NCBI GenBank assembly: GCA_021014945.1
Contig: MU266348.1
Location: forward strand, 1 to 64,000
From: Leucogyrophana mollusca
Taxonomy: Eukaryota > Basidiomycota > Agaricomycetes > Boletales
Direction of reading: 5' to 3'
DNA: 64,000 nt
A program made the translations under genes and the position numbers. How positions within the stretch are numbered: position 1 is the stretch's first letter; every line of letters begins with the position of its first letter. Below, piece by piece: positions 22,155-38,170 of this stretch. Below the pieces are notes generated by a model. That model searched no databases. It saw only the letters and a program-made list of their open reading frames with translations, and was not told where the DNA came from.

Positions 22155-22600
22155 ATGGCCGTACGTCTGCATCTGCGCTTTCCGCACCGCAGAACGTTAC
22201 TGACTAGCTCATCTCGACAGAGCACACAAGAACCTGCTCCCGAGGTATGGCGGCGGCGCGCGAGCTGGAAGAAGAGGCTTGATCTGACTTTTCCTTGACA
22301 CAGAACGTTAGCCAGGCAGCAGCAGCGGCCCCGAAAGGCTGGACTACTGATATCACCGCTCCCGACAAAGCCAAAGCCATGCTCGCAACCCCCATTGGCA
22401 AGCCTGTTACGAGTATAAAGGACATCCTCGAACAGGTGCGGGGGGATCAATACGTGTTTGGGTCAGGGAGTGATTATTACTTCTGGAATTGTGCGAGTGA
22501 GACGGCAGCTCTGGTCCTTGAGCCGAAGGGAAAAGATGCGTTGTGGAGCCAAATGGACAAAGATATCATGAAAGTAAAGGTGAAGCAACTGGACGTTTGA
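22155..22600 (+). CDS. small hypothetical protein, conserved-looking
   Basis: Three exons (22155-22160, 22221-22244, 22304-22600) give about 108 residues. The first exon codes only Met-Ala and the second only eight residues, a micro-exon layout common in agaricomycetes. The chain begins MASTQEPAPENVSQAAAAAPKGW, with a body TSIKDILEQVRGDQYVFGSGSDYYFWN and a C-terminal VKVKQLDV. No signal peptide or membrane segment. I do not recognise the family; it could be a cytosolic single-domain protein. An upstream TATA box supports expression. Confidence 0.7.
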
Positions 22601-22748
22601 TTCCTTGTGCGCGTTCTTGGCGGAGGGATAACGATAGAATAGCACGTTACCTGTAAAACATTTTTTGTGCACGCAATACGTACTACACGATATTCCGTAT
22701 GGTTGGATCTTGAGAATTGGAGATAGCCATCCGTACCACGTTCAGCGC

Positions 22749-24879
22749 TCAACCTCTGATGATCTCTTCAACGACCTTCTGCGCTGCTAAAAGCAGCCCA
22801 TCATTGAACCTCTTCGCGACGAGCTGCAAAGAAACAGGTGCTCCCTTAAAGAGCTGTGGATCTTCTGCATCTGAAATACTCGGTTAGGTGTGAACAATAC
22901 CATCAGAACGGTTAGGTGGACGAACAAAGTTGATGACTTTCAGCATCCTTCTCGCTCATTGGGGTGAACGAAGACGGAAGGACGTCGATGGATGGGTCAG
23001 CTGCTAACCCCGATGGGAACACAGCGCCCGGGTAGTCTAGCAAGTTCCATATCGCAGTGTAGCTGGTCACACGTAAAATTACTTTAGCACGTTATATACA
23101 GTGTCAAACAGGGAGTGACTCGCCTCCAATATTTGGCTGTGTCATGCCTGCTGGCGGTACCTAGAAATGGTGGGCAGAGCACCACATCACAACCAATTTT
23201 GTTCCAATGGTCCGAATATTCGCGGCGGAACGAGTCGCGTTTGTCGTGCAGCTGGGGTATACAGCGGCGGTCTTTAACGCATTGGAGATCTAGAAGACGC
23301 CGAGACTTACCTGCCACATGCCAATTGCGTCGTGGTCCTTTACCAAATGCTCGCTTATAACCCATTCGCCAAGAGGCAGGATGTCCTCCCCGCCATCTTT
23401 TAGCATTTTGCGGTAAGTCTTTCCCCCGTCTTCCATATACATTTCGTGCTTGACTCCAGTCAGACTACACTGTCACCCAATCGAACCGAGGTATACGTAC
23501 CGCAAGAGCGTACCCCAGAGCATGGTTATAAGGCTGGTACTCTACAACTTCGATATTCGGTGCTGCATCGAGTTTTTCCTTCGCGAGCTGCATAGCTCGT
23601 AGCATTGGGGGATGAGGCAGGACCGACTGATCGTGCATCATGACCCCCACACGAAGCTTCCTCTGGCTGAGGTCCGGGAGATCGAAGGAGATCGGGATAA
23701 GCGTTGGGTCAATCAGGTATGGCTTGGAGCCAGATAACGCATGAAGGAACGTCGTCATATCTTGCGCTGACCTACACATCGGACCTGTCGATACATAGAT
23801 GCCGTCCTGCCCAGGCTGACTGTGGAAGAGGTAAGGCGAACAGTCCCAGGTTAAGGGAAAAAACTCTCCGCTACTCACTACCAAACATAGTTGTGGATCG
23901 GCATCGTGAGTGAGGTTGGTCGTATTCCGTAGATACCACAATTAGCACTTGGCCCGCGGATCGAGCCACCGACGTCCCTGTTTGGTGGTGAGCGGAAAAC
24001 TATGGGGACCATGCACGCAGACGTACGTGCCAACGCCGATGCATGAACCCTTCATGGCGATGAGAGCCCCTTCGCCACCCGATGAGCCACCCGATGAGAG
24101 ATTTGAGTTGTGTGGATTTAGCTATGGAACGTCATATCCCACACAATATGGCACTGGAAAAGACCCTTACAGTGCGTCCGTAGAAAGAGTTGCATTCCAG
24201 AGTCATGATCCCTTGTGGCTGGTTGGTCTTCACATAGAACACTGGACGCAATAGGGTCATCACAGATGAATACGGCGCCAGGGAGACTACATACCAGCTC
24301 CAAGGCGTCTCAGAATGCTGGTCATGTCACAATCTTCCTTGGAGAGCTCAAGATTGGATAGAAAACCCCCGGAAGCCCATCTTCCTTTGATGGGTATGTG
24401 ATCCTAGATATCAATGATGAGATTCGTCTCTCGTGAAACTGCTCGATAAGAAATGGGCATGCCTTAATCGAGATGGGGAGACCGTGCAGTGGTCCAACAA
24501 CTCTCCCTTCGCGCTTATAGTACTCGTCCAGCTCGCGGGCTTGCGCGATACCCTCGTCCAGGAAGTAGTCGGTCAAGCATGCAGTAAGTTGATGTGCGAT
24601 GGCCGCCCTTTTTCCAAACGCACTGACCGCATCCACAGCTGTGAGGTCCCCGCTAGCGATCTTCTGGCAGATTGTAGTGGCATCAAGTTCGGTGATAGCA
24701 AGTTCAGACGATGTCAGGAGTCCGCAAGATTCGGGAATCCCAGTCACATCGAGCGGGAGATTGCCCAGAATTGACGAGGGGAGACGCAAAGAGCTGGGAA
24801 TTGATGCCTCGAGTCTACTCTTGACTGATTGTACTTTCTCGGTGTATGAAGCATTGCCTGTAGCGTTCGTCAAAGTCAT
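22749..24879 (-). CDS. amidase (amidase-signature family)
   Basis: About ten exons encode roughly 550 residues. The amidase-signature Ser-Ser-Lys machinery is complete: the Lys lies in GPLHGLPISIKDHIP, and the serines in LSSGGSSGGEGALIAMKGS and GVGTDVGGSIRGPS. Flanking motifs include YVKTNQPQGIMTLECNS, NCGIYGIRPTS, VSTGPMCRSAQDM, the late YWSYTAIWNLLDYPGAVFP and PVSLQLVAKRFNDGLLL near the end. These enzymes hydrolyse amides such as acetamide, fatty-acid amides or indole-acetamide; the substrate cannot be told from sequence. Two introns use GC donors (24461-24462 and 23122-23123); all joins keep frame. The Met at 24879 (MTLTNATGN) is preferred over a longer frame start. Confidence 0.92.
23122..23123 (-). 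other. GC splice donor in the amidase gene
   Basis: The exon ends TATTGGAG and the intron begins GCGAGT. Joining to the exon starting CTACACTGC gives YWSYTAIWNLLDYP, the expected family sequence; no GT donor nearby gives the right frame. Confidence 0.75.
24461..24462 (-). other. second GC splice donor in the amidase gene
   Basis: The exon ends ATTAAG and the intron begins GCATGC, ending TATCTAG. The join gives PISIKDHIPIKG, with the catalytic lysine at the splice. Confidence 0.7.
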
Positions 24880-25730
24880 TGTGGCTTTTGTCACGAAATC
24901 AGGAGAGATCTGGCACACAGACCCGTAGCTTTGGATTAAGTATAGAACTCGTCGCAGGTAACGCGCCAGTCTCCGTCCTTGTGGGTATCTTGGCGTGCGA
25001 TGGAGTCTGGAGACCTGGTCATCAGACCTTGTCACATGTCTTCGAGTTCAGGAAGATCTGATGAGTCCAACGCCATTCAGGCAAATAGGGAACACCCACA
25101 AGCTTCGCCGCCAGGCGATGGCAGCAGCGATAGAAAAGGTCACGGATTGGTCAAGAAAGTACTCACCCACTCAGCGCACGTATATCCAATCCTTCGGATA
25201 ACTTTGAAAATTCGCTGCAGGGATCCATCCCCGTGAAGATGCCCAATCTGAGGTTCCATAGTTTCCTGCAGGGTGGTTCTTTCTAAAGGTCCACGAGCCC
25301 TGTACATGTGATGGACTGGGACATCTGACCCAAGCAACACACATTAATGCATCCGCATCGCCAGTTTAGGGCTAGGGAAACAGGGAGGGGCTATCCAGTC
25401 TAGTCTGTCGTGGAGGTTGGAGACGTCTTGCATGGCAAGGACCATCCATGTTGGCATTTGGATGGACTGAAGGACATGCTGATCCGATGGCCGAGGACAT
25501 TTTCGTGACACTGGCGCCGACATCAGACAGCTGCCAACGGCTTGGTTTCCGAATCTCAAATATAAGATATGTAGGGTATAGATCTAGAGCAACGCGCTAT
25601 ATTCACTGAACCCCCTCAAGAGAACATATCAGAGCAAGCGAGTCCATCCCATCCACCCGATGAGCCGAAGGAAACAACAAAAGGGCAATCAAAACAACCC
25701 AAAGCGAAGACGAAGACCAAAATTAGAAAA
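24880..25730. other. intergenic
   Basis: No supported gene. A minus-strand frame at 25344-25559 has no domain. Confidence 0.4.
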
Positions 25731-26607
25731 TTAGAAGAGTGAGCTGCAGACCAGCAGAGCAGCGCCGAAAAACCCAGCAAGCCCGGTGATACCAAGCTTG
25801 CCAGCGGAACCGGTGTTATTGTTTGCAGCTGAAGGAGAAGGAGAAGCGGATGCCGACGAAGCTGGCAGAGAAACTACGGAAGTTATGACGGAGGCGGAAG
25901 AGGCGGGGGGAGAGGCAGAGGTTGACCCGCCGATCGGTGCCGTTGACTGGCCGTTGATCTCGGCCTGGGCAGCTGAGCTGAAAGTGCCGGTCATGTTTGC
26001 CATGCTAGAAGGCACAGAAATGAACAGAGTCCTCGAACTGCAGTAGAAATGGGATACGCACGTGAATTTCGCCGAGAAAGCGAGGGCGGGGTATTGTGGC
26101 TGGGCGGCATCCATAAGACTCAGTGATTGAACGCGGATGAAGCTGGCGGAAAGGATAAGCTTCGGCTGCTGGAAACAGGAAAAACCGACAGTAAAACGTA
26201 CTATTCATTGCTGTTGGGTCCGATGGTCCCATCGGGGGTAAACACTATGGATGCATTGGACGAAACGTTGACGTTCGAAGAGATGGTTTGTAGTGATGTC
26301 TACAAGAACTTCGCTCAGACCGGAAATCAACTGCGCAGAACTTGACTCACCTGTTGGATCGCATTCCCAACGTAAATGGAGACCTCCGCAGGGCCAAACT
26401 GTGCGAGGGAAGGGGACTGGCCGTTATCCTCCCAGCTGATGGTAGCCGGCTGACCAGCAGTGAAGGTAGTGCCCGAGACCGGAGAGGTGATCTGGAGGGC
26501 GAAAAAAAATCAGTGCGATGTCCAGGAATACAGCGCATCCAACGAACATAGACGTCTGCAAGGACTGAGGCAGCAAGCGCGAGGGTTACGAAGGTCGAGT
26601 AGAACAT
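25731..26607 (-). CDS. Kre9/Knh1-like Ser-rich GPI-anchored protein, copy 2
   Basis: Several exons encode about 235 residues with the same plan as the gene at 14571-15651. A signal peptide (MFYSTFVTLALAASVLADVY) is followed by a Kre9/Knh1 beta-sandwich with an FTAGQPATISWEDNGQSPSL strand pair and EVSIYVGNAI, then FTPDGTIGPNS and LAFSAKFT. A Ser/Ala/Pro linker and a C-terminal GPI signal (ITGLAGFFGAALLVCSSLF) end the chain. The role is likely at the cell wall. It is shorter in the linker than copy 1 and has diverged well beyond recent duplication. Confidence 0.87.
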
Positions 26608-27073
26608 TGTTGGTTGTCTTCCGTTTGGAAACGAGTGAAAACTTAAAAGAATGTGGGGTGCTTGTGAAAGCTAGGATTGTCAGGCAACGCAGATAAAGAG
26701 AGACGTGCAGAGCAACGACGGGAAGTGTATGAACGGAGTTCGAACTGAGGCACCCCCTGGGAGGAACGGGGCTATTTCAAAACGACCAGAACTGGTTAGC
26801 GATACAGCCGCAGTGTCGTCCGAGACTATCGCGAGTGCTGATTGGCTGCCGTGTGACGTCCTTGTTGAAGAAGTTCACATGGATCAAAACCGTAGTGTTC
26901 GGTTGGCACGAAATCAGAGACCAGAACGATAAGAATAGCTTCGGAAAGCCACCGAAGGTGTCATTGCCCATGATGTAACAAGTTGCGTCGCATAGTGATG
27001 CATCCGGTTCAACTGGATGTGATGGATGAGACCTGTACACACGACAAAAATCTACAAAAATAAACCCACTCGA
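26608..27073. other. intergenic
   Basis: Promoter region of the Kre9-like gene and 3' flank of ORC3; no gene signal. Confidence 0.45.
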
Positions 27074-29865
27074 TCATTCGGGAGGGTCAAAGACGGTCCG
27101 CAAGACGTGGTCAGCTTTTCGTCCGGTGTGCTTGATCAAGCCGACATAGTCAAGCTCGTGCAGAGCACGGACGAATCGTGCTTGTACTTCCAACTTCCAT
27201 AGTTCTTCTTCACTCTCCTCTCCTTCCTCGTTCACCCCCAAATCCAATTGTTTCTGCTTTCCTTTAGCTTTTGAAGGGGAACGGCGTTCTCCTTGGGATG
27301 AACGACGTTTCTTCAAGCGCTCTCTCTGAGCATCCACCTCGAAAGCAAACGACTCGAACCAGTCAAATACGTTGATCATCTTGCCGCTTTCAAGGTACCC
27401 CTTGAACATAACACTCGTATCAGGCAAGTCCAACAAGCGGTCGTCACCATCTTGAATGCCGTTCTCCGAACTGCGGCGCGCATAGTCTTGGGGATTAAGT
27501 AATCCAGAGAACATAGACGCGCGAAGGGATGGGTTGATGAGCTGTCCCAAAGAAGTGAGGAAAGCGGCCGTTGTAAGGTTGGAGATTAAAAATAGGCAGT
27601 ACACTGGCTCACCTCTGAAGGAAACGGTGTCGAACCGGTGTACCAGATATCCCACAGCGGCGACTCCTCCAGGGAAACCAGTCGAGTCCTGTGTGTGCGG
27701 GGAAACTATTAACATCACGGCGACATTAATAATGGCCAGAATACCGGACTGACTGTAAGTATGCTGAGAGACTGTCCCCAAGCTGCGTCGCAATGTCCAA
27801 GGTACTCGAGGATGGATCATTGACCTGCTCCACCAGGGATCGAGCATTTTCAATCTGCAGTAGGACTTCTTCTCCGTCCTTGCAAATATCCTCAGGCAAC
27901 CCCTGGAAAAAGTCGGCTAGATCGTCTAGCAGGTTGTCGAGCCTCCCGACAGCGAGTTTTCTGCGGAGAATCATTCAGCATGGGAATACTTCTGGGAGAT
28001 AAATGTTGATCATACTTGACCATTATGCACAGATAACTACACTGTTTCCCGAACCGTCCGCGGATCGCCAAGCACATCATCTCAGAAAGGGTCCTGTCCC
28101 CCTCGGCGCTCTTATACCCTTGGCGCAGCATAAACCGGCGAATACCAAGCACCAACTGAAAGGCCACGCGCAAAATTTTTGCTTGGCGGCGATACTTGTA
28201 TCGCGCAGAGTCGACTGCGTCAAGTAAGGAGTCAAGATGCTCGTTCCGCCACCGTGTAGAGTGATCTACGGAGGGGATGAGCGATGAGTGGTGCACACGC
28301 GTGAAAATAGAGTCAAGGAAGGGGAAAGAATCAGGCTGAGGGAGTAACTCCATCGCGTCGGGCAAGAACCTTTCAGACACGAGTAAAGTGAGGGGTTCTT
28401 CAAAATGTTTCATGTGCACGAGCTGGAGAAGGGGTAAGTAGGCTGCAAGTTAGGACCGAACAAGTGGCACACCTGGAGGATGGATATGATCGTGTCGAGA
28501 GAAGGACTATGTCGGGTGTAAAAATCCGTTAAAAATTCTATAGTCGCAGGTCCAATCATGACATCAGGATCGAACTCGGGATCGAAGAAGGTCTAGATGA
28601 CACTCGGGGCCCTCAACTCCAGGTTTCAATAAGAATGACACTTAGCCGCACCTTGAGCAGAATTTCATGCAGAGCATCTTCAGATGATGGGAGGCTGCAG
28701 TTGCGTACCCTCAGTAGAGAAAGTGTTGATCTCGGGTATGTTGCGTGGAGATACGACGGTGAAGGTGGGGAGGCCAGCGCCAGGACAAACACAAGAGGTA
28801 GCCGACGGATGGAAAGACTGCGAGAACGAGGTCAGTAGGTGCGAGAATGATGTAGAACTTGAGGTAGTACCTGCAAATCTCGAATAGGTCTTGTATGACG
28901 GCAGGTTCGAATTGCTCAAAGTCGTGCAGCATGACTACAAGGTGTATCTGCTCCTCCCCGTCTCCTGATCTGTGAGTTAATCCCGATGCGGAACTCTGAC
29001 GATACGAGACATACCACGAGCCTCGCGAACAGCCTCATACCAGACTTCCAAGAGACTGATGTCGTAGATGGCAAGCGAGGTTGTAGGCTTCCGCTTGATT
29101 TCACCTGTGGTCCAGCATTAGGCTGATGCAAATTGTGATATTTTATGTGTATGCACCATACCATATTGGCTGCTCGGAAGTCTGGTCACGAAGCCTGATA
29201 CAAGAGTTTTCATAGTCGACATGATGTTTGGGCATTCGCCCGGGAAGATGTGGGTGACATAGTTTCCGCTTGAGTCTTCGAAGAGGTCATCGCATTCGAG
29301 TCGAGATGCGATTTCGTCGAACAAAGACGAGCTTGTCGACGAAGCTACAATTTTTAGATTTCAAGCGTAACGTCTGATACATGCGAGCAACTCACAATTT
29401 ACAGTGATCACTGGTATTTCTGGGTATGGTAGTCCAGGCAGTTCGTCGGAATAGGCGTTCTCTACTTGGTCGATCACACTATCGACTACGGGAGAGTGTA
29501 AAGCGCGTATTATTTCCTGGTAAAATGAGCAGAGGAGTGGCAATGATGTTTTGTGTACGCACTTGTATTCTGTTCAAACATTTGGACCACGCTGCCTTAT
29601 ACGCATCCAGACGAAGTTCGTATCCATCGGGTAGGTCTCGTTCCGGGAAGAAGGAGTAGGAACCTTCTCTGGGTGCGTTTTCATTGCCCTCCCCGTCTAT
29701 GGTACAACCAGATATAGTGGCACCGTAAATGAGAGTAAGGAACCAGCTTACGGGGGGAGTGGGGTATATATATCGTTGTCTTGCCTTGCTGTCATCAAAA
29801 GGCCGAGGTTGTAATTTGACTATGCGCACCTGATTTATGTCCTCTAGTTCTCCAGCGACGGTCAT
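27074..29865 (-). CDS. orc3: origin recognition complex subunit 3
   Basis: A long, intron-rich gene of roughly 730 residues. The N-terminal part has YSFFPERDLPDGYELRLDAY, then ECPNIMSTMKTLVSGFV, a degenerate Walker-B-like strand HLVVMLHDFEQFEPAVIQDL and a sensor-like segment. The middle has MKHFEEPLTLLVSERF. The C-terminal winged-helix end reads FVRALHELDYVGLIKHTGRK followed by ADHVLRTVFD, a strong ORC3 hallmark. ORC3 lacks an active ATPase site and is a core part of ORC, which loads MCM2-7 at origins. A basic Lys/Arg/Ser insert (SSQGERRSPSKAKGKQKQ) lies before the last domain. It is head to head with MCM4 across 230 bp. Confidence 0.9.
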
Positions 29866-30095
29866 TGCCTATGAGTCTGACCCGATTATTGTTCGATGGA
29901 CTCGTTGTCGCTGTGGTTGGACTCGAGCGCTTCAGAGGTGGATGAACAGGCTCTGACCTGCCCTCAAGCGACCAGAATTGACGCGTCGCGACGCGTCTCG
30001 TCTCTTATCCTTTCCTCCCAGCTTCGCCCAAAGTATCTTCCGTTTGTTTTCTGTGTCATCAAAGCCTTTCTTTTGAAACGCTTGAAATCATAGTT
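29866..30095. promoter_or_regulatory. bidirectional ORC3-MCM4 promoter
   Basis: The 230 bp between the two start codons must hold both promoters and both 5' leaders. It contains two MluI cell-cycle boxes, described separately. Confidence 0.75.
29981..29996. promoter_or_regulatory. paired MluI cell-cycle boxes (MCB)
   Basis: ACGCGT occurs at 29981-29986 and again at 29991-29996, start to start ten bases, about one helical turn, within GACGCGTC repeats. The element is palindromic and can serve both genes. In yeasts MBF binds this sequence and drives G1/S expression of replication genes. Confidence 0.75.
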
Positions 30096-33492
<3,397 letters not shown>

Positions 33493-33740
33493 TTCAGCAA
33501 TTCTCCTGGTGTTGTAAGGCTGCTCTTGGTTACCGCCTGCTCTCGCGCTCTTTCTGTATACTCTTCTGTATTGACCGTTGATCGAAATGTGTATTGATTC
33601 GTTCATCAGAGATAAGTAGCGTTGGAAAGTAAAGACCTTGCAAGGTGTCGTCAAATAATATACAAAATATGCAGTCAATGGACGCCATGGAATAGACGTG
33701 CAACGACAGTACTAGCGGTGACCAGACAGCGATTGGTCGA

Positions 33741-36700
33741 TCATATGATCTGCCTAATCCTCGACAAGGCAGAAGGCTTCTCGACGAGGAGATCTTCGTC
33801 TCCAGTCTCTGCCAACGTTGGGATGTTCTGGAGCACTGCATCAGAGGAATGACAGGGGAGTGGTAGAACGAAGCTTACGGAGGTGAAGTCCAGCTCGGCC
33901 ATCGAAGGCTGGATGTGCGTCCCTCAGAATCACGAACTAACAACGGTTTTGTCCAACTTACGATCTTCGTCTTGCGCCAAACCTTGAACCCGATGTAGAG
34001 GCCGATGAATATAGGTATGTTGATGTCTGGAGTGGGGTTTGGAAGGGCACAGAACACGTTCACAATTCAAAACTTACACGCGGCCACGAAGTCTGAAGCG
34101 ACGAAATCCCAGAACACGGAGATCCCGCTGACCAAGATATAGAAGAGAACCCTGCAAACACCAACATTAATGAGGCCGCAGGAAGGGTGAATGCCAGATA
34201 CTCGCCAGAAGATTCCCCACATGGCTGCATAGGGCTGAAGGGGTGATCTATATATACCCTGAGGTACGATGCCATGGTGTTTCAGCCCGTAGTCTGACGA
34301 GGATAACCTGGTGAATTTATGATTGAAGCTTTGTTACGGGGTGCTTACAATAACGCAAATACGTAGAATTGATGGTAAGCCAGCTGTCGCGAATTAGTTG
34401 TCAGGATGAGGAGGAGGATGCCCTGGATCTGTAACTGACCCAAACAATCCGCAGACGGTGGCTAAGGTAGGTGTCAATGATAGATACTACAAGAAATCGT
34501 AGTGAAGCTTACATAGGCTGACAAACCAACTAAGTACGTGGCGTATCGGTAAGCGTACTATTGCATTCTATACAACCGGAACACTTACTTGAAAACAACA
34601 CCTGCGCTGCTAGACACATTCATGAAAGCCAGCAGAGAGAACAATCCCTGCATGGTGTTTAGAGCAAGGCATCGAACACCGCCAGCGTGCATACCGATGT
34701 GATCACAGATATCCACGGTGTGCCAGACTTCGTACAAGTCGTGAAGAACTGTGGTGCTTGGTTCTGAACAGCCAGACCGTACAAAATACGAGAGGATGCA
34801 AAGATGAACGTGTTAGCAGCAGAGAAGGCCGACGTTAGAAGTACGGCGTTGATTATCGAGGGTAGAACTAGCGCAGCGAGGGCTTTTAGAAGGGCTAGCC
34901 TGATCAAGGACGGACGTCGCGCACCTTTGATACCCGCACGAGTAAAAGCGAGGACGAATGGTGATTGCCCAGCGGTAGAGGCCCGACTGAGGAGCATATG
35001 GTCAATAGTACGAATGGCGTCCGACTGTGGGACCACATACCCGAAGAGAGTGGGATCATTGGAAGGAACAAGCATACCGACGACCAACACCGCGAGCAAC
35101 TGGATGCCAATTAGTCTGATGAGACATTTGACTGTGGGGGTGAATTCTTACATAGAAGAAAAGCAGCCGGAAGATAACTGTCCGCATCGCTCTGACTATG
35201 TTTGTGCGAGGCTGTTTCGCCTCTCCAGCGGTACTTCATCGAGATGAGGTATGAAGCCAAGAAGAGACGTAGGGAACATACATGGCTATGAGCTCGATTC
35301 CGCTCACAGAAAATGCAGCGGGGACAATGGCCACGAGCAATCCTACAAACCGACCGCGAGCTCCAGGTTCAAGGACTTTCGCTTAAACATTAGCCATCGA
35401 CCTGATATGATGCACGGCGCAGAACACCTACAAGATACCATCGGTCCTGGATCACGCCAATACTGGTTTGTATAGATCAGGCAACAAGCAAAGCAGGTTA
35501 ACTGAAGATGCTATCTTACTCTAAATGCAACTCTGAGAAGGACGTAAGTAATATCCTGAAGATACAGCGAGAGCCGGCAGCATACCGTTCATGATCCGGG
35601 CCTCCTCCTAAGCTGACAACCAAACCTCCAATAATCTTGAGGTATCTGTTAAGATAACTTCGTCTGTTCATGGTAGAATTGGCTTACCAGGCCGACAATC
35701 AGCATAACTATACACCAAACATGACGCATTAGCACGCATAAAAAAAGAAAAAAGAGGTTCGTGGCGCACTCTTCAACGATGCAAAAACAATTTCGGCTGT
35801 GGAAATTGAGTTGGATATCTACTTGGAAGGACGAAGAAGACCAACAGTTCCCGAACATCCTAGCAACTCGGATGGTTAATGCAGGAAGATCTCCCACAGA
35901 GGTGCTGAACTCACCGAACGCCGAAGAGATTAATCAGAAACAAAAGTACCACTACTACCGCGATATAAATTGCCGTGTGATCAGGCTATGATGTTTTTTT
36001 TTTCAGCATTGCCCCCAAATTAACAAGGAAGAGTCCTCACGTTTGCGTCCCAAAAACCTATCAAGACAGATAACGCAGTGACCTCGACTGGTATGGCTAT
36101 TGCAGCATACTATGGGAAATTAGCCGCATAACATACTGACGATGCGGTAGAACGTACATAGAAGTAGTTCTGAGCGCATTTTCTATCAGTTAGGAAGTAC
36201 AAGAGGTGACCTTGAGGCGTTCCTCACCCATCCCAGCTGTAGAAGATGCAATCAGTGCTCTGCTTATCAGTCCCAAGCTCGAATACGAACTGCAAATCCA
36301 ACAGCAGGCTCCAACCATCGAGCGGCTAGTCCCAGGGTCATGAGTTACACCCAACGACGAGGGAGTTCAGCCTACCATAATGAATCAGTGATCCAGAGAT
36401 AGGCGCAAAGGCGGTCATTTCCCCAACAGATGTCAGAGTCCTGTTATAGTGCAATCAACAAACATGCAACCGAGAATAAATGAAAGGGTAAATACGCGTA
36501 TATCACAGAACCAACATGAATATATACGATGAGCGATCCAAGCGGACCGCAAAGAGCCAGGATTTCACCGAGGCCTAAGAAGAGTCCTGTACCAATAGTG
36601 CCAGCAAGCTTGCGCAACATTAAACGAATCAATTGCGACTATTCGACTAGAATGAGGACTTACCGCAATCCTGAAGTCAAGTCAGCGTGGTTACCAGAGG

Positions 36701-36880
36701 AAAAGCACTTAGCGCTTACATTTGGATGTGCTGTCGCCCCAATCGTCGCTGCACATTGTCGCGGTCTCCGTGATAGGCAAAAGCTTCTGACTCATAAGTT
36801 TCATTCTTGAGATTGTCCGGAGTGGACTGGGACGAGGTCTCAAGTTTCTCGGGATCGCCTGACGGGTGAGGGCTAGTCAT
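33741..36880 (-). CDS. amino-acid permease (APC superfamily, fungal YAT type)
   Basis: A densely interrupted gene of 3.1 kb with many very short exons, encoding roughly 550 residues. The cytosolic N terminus starts MTSPHPSGDPEKLETSSQST and leads through NVQRRLGRQHIQMIA into TM1 with the APC signature GTIGTGLFLGLGEILALCGP. Later segments include ANTFIFASSRILYGLAVQNQ and AAMKHHGIVPQG-type loops, and IPIFIGLYIGFKVWRKTKIV near the end. The soluble tail is PSMAELDFTSNIPTLAETGD, stopping at 33741-33743. These carriers import amino acids by proton symport at the plasma membrane. The specificity is not visible. Exon borders in 34-36.4 kb were not all resolved. Confidence 0.9.
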
Positions 36881-37832
36881 GGTTGATCAGCAATAGTGAG
36901 AAGAAAATGTGTGGGGTATGTGATGACCCTCTGCATCAGCATCACGAGGCCTTTAGAAGGAATCAAACAGGGCGCCAACGTTGTAGCCCTGAACGATTTT
37001 GGACTGTTTTGTTGCTTCGTTGATCGGATGAGAGCGACCAACGTTATGGGCATTTACCGTAAGTTGGAGCTTCTTCTCTGCAACCAGATCAAAGCTGTGA
37101 AGCTTTAGTCAGATAGGACTACAGTCTGCTGTGACCGTCTGCAACCGCGACATAGGATCCGCGAATAACCAAACGGGACCGGATGTAGGATCTCTATGCA
37201 GTGCACGGTTGCTAAGATCAGCACAACCTTCCTTTTCAGCCCACTCGATCGTGATTCGTGATTGTGCAGCTCTCAGTGTTCGTGGCCCGACTCGTCGACG
37301 AATAGTTTTTTCTTCGCGGGCACACATTGCTCCCATGCCCTTAGTAGTGCCAAGTGAGTCAGTCTCGCTTCCTGATGGCCTATGCTCCCTTCGCCTAGCA
37401 TGGTCCCCAAGCCTCCCCCTTCAAAGAAACCTCTGAAGGCCAAAGAAAGTGCCCGACCATTCCTCATCATCACACACTCCAAAAATCGCAAAAACAGGCT
37501 GACCTTCAATTGGCCGTCAGACTGAGCCGAGAGGACCTGCCAGTGTTATTATCCTGTGTTATTCCGATGTCGACAGATCGCGGAGCTGTCGGAGTTTCAA
37601 CACGGCTATAAAAACCTCAGAAGTTTTCGCCGAAATCTCATCACGCCGAGGTGGACCCTTTGACTGTCAAGAGCACAAGGTGAGCATCTGATTTTATTCA
37701 TGGCTTTGGCTTTCCTTCCGTTCGCGACGGCGTACTTGATGAATACCATATCACATATCAAGCTCAACAGTCTTATGGACCAAACATCCAACTGCTGACT
37801 TCCTTACTTCTGCAATTCTGATTCTTCGCATC
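36881..37832. other. intergenic upstream of the permease
   Basis: No supported gene; opposed frames over 37109-37509 shadow each other. Confidence 0.4.
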
Positions 37833-38048
37833 ATGCCCACCATTTTCTCCATTTTGCTTCAGTTGCTGACCATACCGCTTGCTTCAGCTGCTCCCGTGTA
37901 TCTGTGCCCACAGCCTTGTGAGGGGGGCAGACGCATAGTATCTACGTGTAATCAAATGCAGAAGATGTACCTGAGTCAAATTGACAAACTTCCCCTGTAT
38001 TTCCCCCCAAAAAAAATTACCTGGAAAACTTATAGCGAATGTCGCTGA
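37833..38048 (+). CDS. possible small secreted protein
   Basis: A 71-codon frame starts with a plausible signal peptide (MPTIFSILLQLLTIPLASAAP) followed by a Cys-containing stretch (VYLCPQPCEGGRR) and ends TYSECR. It is unspliced as read, though further 3' exons are possible before the SYF2 stop at 38171. No family recognised. The signal-peptide quality is the only support. Confidence 0.3.
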   Translation: MPTIFSILLQLLTIPLASAAPVYLCPQPCEGGRRIVSTCNQMQKMYLSQIDKLPLYFPPKKITWKTYSECR

Positions 38049-38170
38049 TATCGATACTGTCTTGGTCTTCCACAAGACACTCGTACCAAGAGTCGCACAT
38101 CAAACTTCATCAAGACGACTTGCACGTCTTCGGATCCATAATGATAGAATACACCCATATATCAATACAA

